NCBI GenBank assembly: GCA_036877525.1
Contig: JAZGTH010000034.1
Span: forward strand, 1,178,001-1,242,000
DNA length: 64,000 nucleotides
Reading direction: 5' to 3'
Origin: Chromobotia macracanthus
Lineage: Eukaryota > Chordata > Actinopteri > Cypriniformes > Botiidae
Position 1 is the stretch's first letter. The number at the start of each line of letters is the position of its first letter. Positions 38,101 through 50,100 of the stretch are shown here, piece by piece. The notes beneath the pieces are model-generated. The model saw nothing but the letters and a program-made list of their open reading frames with translations. It searched no databases and was not told the DNA's origin. The position numbers and the translations under genes are program-made.

Positions 38101-41100
38101 CATATAAATGTTGTGGAAAATGTCTCCCTCATGTAGTTTCTTTCGCAAACAATATAGAACTTGATTTTCCTTTTATTTACACCCCTTGTTTCCTTTTTTA
38201 ATGTGCAAACATGAAATTTATATTTTCATTTATAATAGTATCATGTACCAAATTTTATTATCTGAAATCTCACAGGGGCTTTTTGATGGAAGCTGGCACC
38301 AGTTGAAGGTTTTGGTTAAACCCAGACATGTTACCTTTTTCCTGGATGACCAGCAGATCAAGGACAAAGCTCTAGATAGTGTTGTGCCCATCTACATCAA
38401 TGGGAAGACTCAGATTTCCAAACGCTTTGGCTCTGATGCTACACTTTCTGTAAGTGGCAAGAAGCAGTGTAGCTTCTTTTAGCTTTATGGTACAATTGCC
38501 CAGTACATTAAAAACTATGAAGCCAAAGTAATCTATAGTATGTATGACCACACAATAAGTTTGCCTATTTTTATGATACCATGCAGATGGATTGTAATCA
38601 CATTTTGCTATTGTAAGGAATTACTAACATCACAAAATTTGGATTTATATACATTGCCATACTGGCTCACTCATTTTTATGTTGTAATTGGTGTGCTATG
38701 TTTACAAAAGTGCTATGTTTTTTCCCCCCTAATTCTTGCAGACTGAAATCCAGAAACTAAGACTTTATTGTGATCCACAGCAAAGTGAAAGAGAGACAGC
38801 ATGTGAAATCTACTCTGTGGTAAGATTATTGCATTGATTTGATTGGCTTAGAGGCTGAACACAGTATAGACTACATCGGTAGATTGGAGTTCTTATGACA
38901 TTTGCATATTTATATAGATTAAAAGGTCAGCAGAACACAACAGTGTACACAACTAATGTAGAACCAAAAATACCCTTAGATTTGAGCACAGACAAATTGT
39001 TGTCTAGTGTAGTAGTATAGTAAGTAAAATTTAAACTACAATTTAAACTACAAACTCTGATCACTGATTGGTGATATGCATATCTATATACCTGTGTACA
39101 CTGTCAATATGCTCATAACTGTTACCATGGAAACAAAATTGCAAACCCACTCCAATTACACATGGCAAATAACATAAAAGTTGTGTATATGATTGCATTG
39201 TTATATAAAGATATGATAATTGTTGCACTCAAAGTAACAAAATGAAAATTTAAAATCTAATATTTCTGTTTTTGTTTTTGAACAAACTTGCTGTGTTATT
39301 TTTTTCTCTCTTGTCCTTTCTGCTGTTATACAGGATGATGAAAGGGTGAGTTAGACTTTGATTGGTATTTTTACGGATCAACAGTCATGTCATAAAGATT
39401 GATAGCGCTACATGACAGTCATTTATACTTATCTCTATAGTGCCCCCTGGATCGTGAGCCCACCAAAGATACTGAGGAGAAGTGTGACTGCAATGAAGGC
39501 CAGCCAGGACCACCTGGTCCACCAGGACCCCCAGGACCAAGGGTCAATCAGTTTCCCCATTACTAAAATCTTAGTTTACTTGTAGACATAAACATTTAAA
39601 TACAGTGATTTACAAAGTCCAATAGCTGATGGTTTCTCAACAGGGTTCTCGTGGTGAGAAGGGAGGGGAAGGTCCTCCTGGCCCAGATGGTAAGACTGTG
39701 AGTAAACCTCATATGTTCTGAATATTTTGCTTTTTATTTTATTTTTATTACCAAAAAAGTATGAAATAGAGTTTGTGAAGCTAGAAGAGTTTACAGAACC
39801 TCAGCAAATGTTCTGAAATGTATACATTTTCTCAATAAGGGACCCCAAGGTAAAAGAGGAGAGTCTGGAAAGCCAGGCCTACCTGGAGAGAAGGTAAGGG
39901 GCTCTTACAGTATGAGACTGTTTGAAATAATGTCATTGTATCTTATGAAGAGCAGAACTCTATATTCTGCTTTTATATTTTATCAGGGTGACAGAGGTGC
40001 ACCAGGGTCAAAGGGTGAACCAGGACTAAAAGTAAGTAAGCTGGATTTGAAAGTAAGTTGTGTATCAGGATTAATAAAATGTACTCCTTTTCTCACAAAG
40101 TGATCACTTTTGCAAACAGAGCAGATGCTTTTTGAAGTTCATTCTTAAAATTAGATGAAACATTTGTTTGGCAGAAATAGAGCTTCTTTCCACATTGGTG
40201 GAGCCTGATGTTCTCTTTCTAGCATACTAATTACTGTTTTGGGTGTAATTCAGTGAGCGTTTTTCCAATATTGCTAGTCATTTTAATTCTCTTTTATTTA
40301 TGCAGGGTGAACAAGGAGAACAAGGGTTGCCTGGGAAACCAGGTCCGCCAGGACCTATGGTAAGACCTAAAATAATTGGAGCCACTTTTCAACCCCTCTG
40401 CCAGACCTGTGAAAATGACCACTTTCTTGTCCAAATGTCTCAATGGCTCTCTTTATAAGCATTGTCAGTGTACCAGATGGTGGACTCCCCCTGCACAGGA
40501 GGAGATGAAAAATTGGCAATTGTCTTTTTAATGCAGAAATGCATTGATTTGTTTATACATTGTTAGCAAAACTGCAGTTAATAGAAGAGTAAATAGATAA
40601 GTAGAAGATAACATAATGTCAACAGAAATACAACATCTTCAGAAAGCCTGCTTTTGTGTAAGACACGTCTTTTTTGTTTCAGGGTGCATCACGATTAAAC
40701 CTTAGTAATGTTGGAAAGCCAGGAAAAAAGGTAAACAGAACTCTTGATGGGTAAATATCATGTCATAAGGTCACATTTTACCTTAAAACCAACATAAATC
40801 ATTTTCCATTTTTTAAAAAAATATAAAAAAGCGTATTTTTAGGAAAATGAAAGGTTTTTGCACTGTAACTTTTCTCGGCAACAAGGCAAACCCCCTTTCA
40901 TTTGCATTTCTGTAATCTATACCACTGAAAGAATTGAGAATACAATAAATGAAGTATCCAGACATTACGGTTGTTATTGATGTTACATTAATTAAACAAA
41001 AAATATTTATATATACTGGGAATCAGCAGAAAGTTGTTAAACCATTTATAACATTAATCTTTTATTTGCTATCAAATAGGGAGAGGATGGAGAGAAAGGT

Positions 41101-44100
41101 GAACAAGGACCTCCTGGAGAGCCTGGTCCAAAGGTAAGAGTAAATATTATGTGACAAAAAATGATGTGTTCCAGACATCAAAAAAGCTGCAGTATTCCAA
41201 CAAAGCCAGTGTATTTATGACACTGTTATTCTATCTGGGAATGTTCCGCAGCATTACTGCTACAACCTCCCATGATCCTCTAGGGTGTGTTCTGTCCAGT
41301 GTCATGTGTTGTGCATCCCAGACTGAGAGTTGTGCAGTTAAAAAAAATCCTTTTGTGCCACTGAGAGTTGATAAAGTAATTTCAAAGAACCCATTTCTTG
41401 TTCTCTTTAAAACATACTAAGGCTCCCGTAACACAGTAAACATAGCTTTCCTGTGTTGGAAAGTGAACTTACAGTAGCATTACTCTCAAATGCTTTCCAG
41501 GGAGATTTAATTTATATCCCAGATTCCAAACCCAGGTTTTTTTTTTTTTTTTTTTAAAAAAAAAATTTTTTTTTTTTTTTTTTTCTGCAGGATGTCTGTG
41601 CACATAGGAAAAACATATATTTAATTAAATATATAATTAAAGCAAAATATAAACAAGCTAATTGAGGGCCTTTTTTCATTTAAACTCAATCCAAGTTTTC
41701 AACATTCAAGTTTTATCTGTTGGGCCATAATTTTATGTGGACTAGATCCATTAATTGGTTATTTTAGATTTTAAAATGAAAAAGTTTGAAAAGGTTAAAG
41801 CCTTGTGAATGCTAGCATATGGGTTATCAACCATTTAGCATAAACTAACTGTTCATATTTTCATTTCATATTCAGGGGGCCCTTGTGGGCTTTCGGGGGG
41901 GGGCTCAAGACTAATCATGTTTTGGGGGTCTCCTTTTTACACTTGTAAGGTTGTTTGATTGCCCCTGAACATTGAATACTGTTTAAGACATCATATTAAC
42001 TGACTATGTGGAATACTTTAAGTATTTAAGAAAAAACAAAATAGTGATTTAATTTTTACCTAAAATATTGAACTAAATAAAACTACCCCTTTTTTTTTTC
42101 TTTTTGACACCATTCTTTTTCAATTTAAATTTTGTTTTTTTTTTTTTTTTTTTTTCTCACCAAATGACTCAAGCATTTTAGTGAAGGCTATAAAATGTGC
42201 CACAACTAAGAAGCCCTGAGCTGATGTAATACTACAAAAAATTGTGATTGAGACATGTTGTCCTTCACAATCACTCTGTGTGGTCAAGCTTATAAAAGAT
42301 AGATACAAAGATTTGGTTTCTGCTTCTGGAAAAAAAACTTTCTGTATAGAATAATCTGTCTCTGCAGTTGAGAGAGTGGCTTGAAAATTGTAATCCAGAG
42401 AAGTCTCTTTCTGTGTGGGTTGACAACTATGGCAGTAATGGACTCTCTTTTTTGAACTTGTTCCCAATTGTTTTTATTAATGGGAAACATGCTTGTCTTT
42501 ACTGTCTGTGGGCATTGAAAATAAGGCAGACCTTCTATTTGCATTGCCTTTAAACTTGCATAATGTCTTATTCAGAGTATCAACCAGAGGTCTATGCAAC
42601 AAACTGTATGTGCATGCACAATAATTTACGTCCATTTACTTTTTGAATGTTTGTGCTTAAGAACAAATTCTTTTTTATCTGCATTTTATTTTCCCACACA
42701 GTTGCTTGTTAACCATCATTTGATTTTGTGGTTCTACATAAATGCCACTAGGACAATAAATAAAATGCATTTGCCTTCATATAGTTTCAAGGAACATTGC
42801 ACCAGCTAATGGTTTACAGGACCTTAACAGACAGCCATTCTTTTACAGTCACATGTGACTTATAACCCCAGTTAGAGCTGATAAGTCAAAACAATCACTG
42901 TTGACTTGGAAATGTCAGGATCATTTTTCCACTAAGTTAAGGTCAGGTCAATGTTTTGTCTGTAAAGTTATGCAGTTATGCTTAATTAAGTAAGACAAAT
43001 CACCCTCTCCTGCAAATTAGAGAACACAGCCTGAAATGATCATCTTGTTTTGAAGATGTATATTTGACTTTCCAGGTCCCACCCATCAGAGGAAAAAACA
43101 TGTTCCTCACATGGTGCCATTCAGATATGTTTGAGAAATACTATATTACTAAATACTAAATAAACTAAGTACAAAAATCTAAATGTGTCCACCATGTGAC
43201 GGAATGTTGATTAGGTCATTAATCATTTTTAGAACCGTTTGATTGGCATTATTACTGTAGACATTGTGTGCCAAAGTTATACGTATTTCTCACATAAAGG
43301 TTTAATTACAATTAAACAATTTAATTACAGATTGTTTACACAATCAAGAATTGTTCATGTGTGGTCATTGGGATGTTTTAAAATATAAAATTAATGAATA
43401 AAAACATTTTTAACAAAATGATTCTAAAATTACTAAAAGACATTTTCAGATTTGAGTCCTTTGTCTACCGGTAGTGCATGTTTTTTTTGGTAAATGCATT
43501 ATATAACATATTCACTCGCTCAAGTTTATCATTTCTTATGTAATTTATTACTGTAAAAACTGAAAGTGGCAATTTAAGATATTATGTTTATGTACAAGTT
43601 TATGTAGCAAAATCATGCTGGCTTTTCATGTTTTTGCAAAAGGTTTGCCCCTTCTAGAGACTGGTTAATGTGTGATGTATCAAGTGAATCCTGCATAATT
43701 TCAAGAGAAAACAACTATATAATTCTAAAACATTGTGACTTTTTAAAAACATTGCTCTGTTTGAGCATCCTGATGAACTGAACATAGCAACATTGGCTGA
43801 ACCAATAGCGTGAGTTTGGGTTGGAAGTAGTGGGTTTTGGAAATCAGCTTTAAAACTGGTGATGCTAGTGGTGCAGAAATTACACACTTAAAATATTATA
43901 AAACACACCCACAACGGTCAAATGGATGGCAACATCCCAGAAAATCAGTCAAAAAATTTATGAAAGAACCCAAAACATAGAAACCTTGACAGAAAATGTT
44001 TAATTGCTCATGTTGGTATTATACTGTCAGCGTATCCTGCCCTGTAATCTTTATTCACGGCTACACCCTTGGCCTACCACACTTCAGCAAACAGTGTTCA

Positions 44101-47100
44101 GTTTAGGCGTTTTTGCAAACAGTGTCTGTTTTGTGTAACATGTTGTATTAGCATGTGCCATTTGTTAATGCTTGAAATAAATGTGTAGTAGTGATGATGT
44201 AATGCACAAATGTTTGTGTTTGTTCAGTTTGCTAAAACTGAATGAGACTTATGTCACCCAGCGCTCGGTTCAGGTATAGATGCATCACTGGCCAGACAGG
44301 TTTCTTTAGGCTTTAAGAAGTTTTTTTCCACAGCTGAGATTATAGTGCCAGTTGGAGTTTGTGAGTTGGGTGTGTTCAAATGAACCCTATGCCAATGAAC
44401 TTGAATTTGCCAATGAATTTACAGGACAGTCGGAGCCTTAATAAGTCAAGTGTTAGTGTTAGTCAGTGTGTCCTGGTAAGGAACACTAATAGTTTTCTTT
44501 GGGAATGATTCAAGTCACGTGTTTATCCTCTTTTCTACCAGTCTAAATACTTTACAGTTGAAAAACATGCTGAAGGTTTTTTCAAAGTCATGCACTTTAA
44601 AGATTTTATTTATCTGTATTGTGGGAGTTTATATTGTTTTTAATATATATATATCGCATCAAGAGTCAAAACCACCTTTTCTGACACAATTGTCTGCACC
44701 TGTTGTACAAGCCTGTTGACCTCATATCTTTCAAAGATACATTCAGTCTGTCTGACACTTAAGCTTGTTCCCACATACAGAATCACCATGTAAATCATTA
44801 GGCGGCTATGGGTGTGCTGTACACTTATGTCTTATAACATATTTGCCATATGATGCATTACAAACAGAAAATGTTTCACAGTTTTAAAATGAGCTGACCT
44901 ACATTTTTACACCGTCAGTGAGAGGCTATACACCCACATGTTTCAACAGTGAAATAGTGAAATAATTTTTATATTTTATACCGTTTTCAATTTATAATCT
45001 CTTGTCTTCTCTGTCCATTTCTTAGAATTTCTGTTTACAAGACCATTTAAAGAAAACAATGTTTTGCTTGCAACTGTCTTTAATGTACAGTCAGCATTAA
45101 ATTGTCTAACTCTGGTTTGGTTTTACAGCATGCTGCTATAAAGTTTGTCTTAACAGTCCAGGCTGGTAGACAAAAGGGTTCTCACTATTTTGATTTTTAA
45201 CAACTTTGTTGTGGCGTACTTCTTTAAAACAAGCTCCTAAATTTACTGTAAGAAAATGAAATCCATAATCCATAGATAACCATAACTGGGTTAAAAATCG
45301 TCCCTTTCAGATTACAGTACTGTTAAAAGTCTCCATGTAAAATGTGATGTTCAGCCCCAAATCCCTACCAGAATTCTCTTGTATAGGGTTGCTAGATAAC
45401 CAGACTTTACTGGTTACATTCATGTGGCATTTTGGGTTTACTGCTGAGGTTTTACAGCTTAGGAATGTCTTGTGCCCATTTCAGGCTTAAATCATGTACC
45501 ACACATACTGTACGTGCATGTAAACAAACACGTAGACGTATGTACTGCTGCACCCCCACAACCCTCACACACAGTAATTCTGAATGACTCTTCTTTTCCA
45601 GTCTCTCATACACATTTTAAAATTTAGTCACATTAAAGTCACATACATTTCATCCTGACCCCTCATGTAAACAGAACTGTCTACCAAACAGTAAAAACTC
45701 CCACAATACAAATTAATAAAATCTTTGAAGTGCATGACTTACGGTATACACACCCACACAGACAATTTCAGAGATGCACTAGGCAATTGTCTTAGCAATA
45801 TTGTCAACTAGGTCTCTGAAAAGGAATTTGTCTCTGAGTACAACAGTCTCAGACAATAGTCTGCATAGGTCTCCTTTTATTAAACACAAAATGAGTTATT
45901 TATAGCAAAATGTCCAGGATGCACTTGTCCAGGAGCAAAACAATGAATGTGATTGTGACCACAGCTGACAAGCAATATTTTCAGTGAATAACTTAAATTT
46001 TAGCCTGTTCCTCACACAAAGCAAGAACAGAACACATGTAATATAGCTCACAAATTGTACTGCTGTCATAATGCTTTTATGGTGCTTTTTGGGCGTTTTT
46101 GGAGCTTGACAACCGTAGTCACCATCCACTTTCATTGTATGGAAGAGCACAGCTTGGACATTCTGCTCAACTTCTGTGTTCCACAGAAGAAAGACATACA
46201 GGTTTGGAACAGCATTAGGGTGAGTAAATGATGATAGAATTTTCATTTTTAGGTGCACTGTCCCTTTAAATATTGTGTATGCCCTCTGGTTAGTCAACTA
46301 TAAGCATAGCTCTTCAATTTAATGTTTAAATCTTTCTTTACACTTTCTTTACATTCAACATAAAGAATTCAGTACTGCTAGTGTGCTTAGTCTAGACCAG
46401 TAAATGCATAAACCATGTGTGTGCGCAGTTGGGTGGGATTTTTTATTACAATATGGCCACACTGTATACTGTCTATGTGTATGTCTACATGTGAATATCA
46501 CTGGGTTTATGTGTACTATAAAGCTTTACTGTCACCAATTGTCTGTGCTCAAGAGCTTTAGCTCTGGACACTAGGACACATATAGCTACAGCACTTTTAT
46601 CCATTCATTTGAACTGGTTACTGCTTAGTTACTGCATCCTAATGGCTCAGCAAGTTTTTACAGCATGTTTTTCACATTAACTGATTTAATAGTACAATCA
46701 GCTTTGTAAATATATTAATGAGCATAACAAAATGCGCGGAGAAGCATAAAACCAAATCTTTTTGGTTGGACCCTTGTCATATTGTTAAATAAACAACACA
46801 CTATAATTTCAAAGCTAAGTTTAATTGCTATTCTAAACCTTCAAGTACATCAAAGTGGCGCCAAAGATATAACCCACAGTGATGAGTTCGTTGCACTTTC
46901 CTACCACTTTAAATTAAAAATCTGATTAAGCAAACGCCTCACAGCACAGTTTTCATTCACATTAAATTAATTACTGTACCTTGGCATTAACATTCTAATT
47001 CAGTTTTGTGGTTTGAACAGATTATGAATTTGCATGCCAGAAATTAACATAAACAACAGCAAACTAAAGGCTGCAAATCTCTGTAACTAGAAACATCAGG

Positions 47101-50100
47101 AAATGCTATACTGTCATACATAAGTCATAATTTAAACTGTAGGAACCTTGCAGAGAAGCATCTGTCATGTCTAAACAATTCTGCTGTTGTTTTAGCTGTG
47201 TATACATTTAAATTCATTGGCCTGGTGAAAAGAACACATAAACAGCTATATTTTATACAGCATTATTAAATACACAGAAATATTTAGTCTACCTCATGTG
47301 GCTGTCAAAATCAGAGATGTGTGAATTTAAACATCACTGTAAATACATCAAAGGTAAGGAACAGATGGAGAAATGATCACCTGTCAATAATATACAGTTT
47401 AAAACCAGAAATGTGTGCTCCTGTTTTAAATTCAGTCATGAGCTGTTTGAGTGAGGTAGTTTGTAATCAACTTATTTTGACAGATTTGAGCTAACAGTTA
47501 CAAACTGAATCAATGTTTTGTCACAAATGTAAGTTATTTGTCAAAAATGTAAGTTATGTTTTTTCCACATTATTGAACAAAGTTTTCCAGTGATTTTTTT
47601 GACAGCAAGTGTTACGCAAGGGAGCTGCCACAATTAATGTATGAACCCTTGCAATTAAGTTTCTGACAAGTGGATGTCTAATACACAGGAAGTGAATCAC
47701 ACCCCCAAACTGCTTATTATAGGGCTGTTCAAACGAATGAGACGAATCTGCAACATTCCAGGTTATGTACTATTTAATGCAGAGCTTTTTATGGTGTATT
47801 GTCAAATTGCGCGAAAAAATAAAAACATGTTATGGTAAGACAGTTTCAACAGAAGCCTATAGCAAAAAAAACATGTCAAAAGGATTCAAAATTGAAATGC
47901 AAAGGTTATATATTTGTTAAAGTACATATTTTGTCAGCATAAAAAGGTGTTTGTTATTTGAGTTATATTGTAAATTTGTCTTTTTGAAGTGGAACTTTTT
48001 TAGACCCATGGTCTTTTGGGTACTAATGTAACACGTTGGAGGAGTGAGATGACTTTTATAAAGTAGTTAAATCTAGATATTTAGACTAGATATGTCAGTG
48101 ATTAGGATTTATTGTACCATTGTGTGGTAGACACAATGTAGCTTTGAGTTGAATGTTGAGATTACAACATTCACCTGCTGAGGAGGTAACCATAGCGACA
48201 GTCATGGTTGTTATATATGTTCTATATATGGTTGTCAACATTTTCTTGTCTAGACATTCTGCTTGTATTACCACTGGACATACATGCCATGGTATGGCAG
48301 TTTAGTTTTATGCTTGAGGCAATATTTCATGTCAGCTGACTCGCTGCTGTGAATGTTAGCACACCATAGAACATGTTTGTGTAGCCAAACACACCTACAG
48401 ATGTCAGACCAGAGTCAAAGCAGTTCCTGGGACCAGTTCCACAGGCCACCACAGTTAACATTTATGTTGTTTGTCTTACAGATTCACTGTCCCCTATAAT
48501 AAGAGGTTTGCTTGCTTGATGTGTCCTGGAAGGCCAAGTTCTACACAAAAACCTTTCAGTGTCTCTTTCTGCCTTTCATACAATTTGACAAAGCCGAGGT
48601 GTTAGTAAGTGTACTCGAAGCTTTCATAGAGGGTAAACATTTGTTCTGTGCTTAAGGGCAAATGACTCACACTTGAACATGATGCCTGGTTCCTCTTCAC
48701 CTGTGTACTAGCAGAAAAGCTGTGATCAAATCTTTTTCAGTGTGACATGAGATTTTTCATCTTAGACACATTTTAGCAAGTTATTGTCTATGTGAACAAG
48801 TATTACAACAGTAAATTACCTTCCAAAAATGCTGATCAATAACCTCTGGAGGTTAAGCTAATAATATATAAGCTGTTTAATTTTCAGTTTGTTTTATAGG
48901 AAGTTTGGAATTTTTATTAAGCGTAATGGGTTCATAAAGTGCATATTTGTGAAATTGGATTTGTTTCAATAATGTACCTATTCACAAATTACAAAAACGC
49001 GTGTGTTTTTTGAGTTATGCAAATGCCTAAATCCTAATTGGTAAAATAAAACTAATAAAGCCAAAAAGTCTTTTCTGATGATATGGAACATAAAATATAT
49101 TTCATTCACTACTTGTCTGCTTGTTTTGCAATGAATGGCTCTATTTTATATGTCTAGTGAGACCTGGCACTCTACAGCAAAACAAACACAAATCCATTTA
49201 ATTGTCATACACTCTGCTTGTCTGTACTGTGAAAATATTCTTGTTTAACTTCAAACCCTTTGTAGTGCTTTGCCTTTTTTAAATGTCTTTTTAAGTTTGC
49301 TATTTAAGGCTCTCTTAAAAGTCATGCTAACTTCCACTATTTCAAACTGTTTAAAATCTGTAAAAAATGTTGAGCAACATGTCTTGTCTTTCTAATTCAG
49401 GGAGAGAAAGGAGACATTGGCCTGCCAGGCATGGATGGACCACAAGGAGTGCCAGTGAGTCAATTTTGATATTTTATTTATCGTTGGCTGCGATTAGACT
49501 TCTCAGCTAACAAGGAACATTCTCAGAACATTGATTAACATTCTCCAAAAGTTATCTCAAAGTTATAAAATTTTTACATATACATACATATAATAATAAT
49601 ATACATATAATCAAAAACATTATTCCTAAGTTGTTAAGTGAATGTTTTAAAAACTACAGAATTAAAATGTTATAGTCTAAAAAACTGGGTGTTTTGAATG
49701 TTCCTACAACGTTCAAAATTGCATTTTTAATGTTTTTGTTACTTATTGGAAATGTTATGGAAAATTCTTATAACCTATTATAAGAATTTAGTGTCTGCTA
49801 TAACCTAATTTGGTGTCAGCTGTTTGGTTTGGTGTTTGACTTGGTTCAGTAAGGACACACTCAAAACACCTAAAAACATTTATTTTTAAGCAGTTTGAAC
49901 AGTTCAATAACCAGTGTTTACTCTAAACATCCTTTGCACATGGAATTCTTTCGTCAAAAGTCTGTCAATTTCTTCACATTGAATCCATAATGGTACAAAA
50001 ATTAATTTTTATTTTTTAATTATTTTGGTAAAAAAAATTATTTAATGTGTCACATGGCGGGCCCTCTTCAAGGATGACCCTGTACCAACAACGTTTACAA

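Larger units (their letters stand above)
41134..49400 (+). other. col21a1: large col21a1 intron (8.3 kb)
   Basis: I found no Gly-X-Y-coding exon inside, and the flanking exons are both phase 0 and both in triplet register. Contents: a T19-A10-T19 block at 41537-41584, another T-tract near 42135-42155, a 46-bp inverted-repeat pair at 44585-44630 and 45695-45740, and a copy of the 'GTTCACC' MITE family in reverse orientation (about 46055-46270). Human COL2 has about the same number of triplets, so no exon seems to be missing. Confidence 0.7.

Noticed and set aside
45896..46297. 133-codon minus-strand ORF in the large collagen intron
   Set aside because: It lies mostly within a MITE-family copy and has no protein similarity that I recognise.
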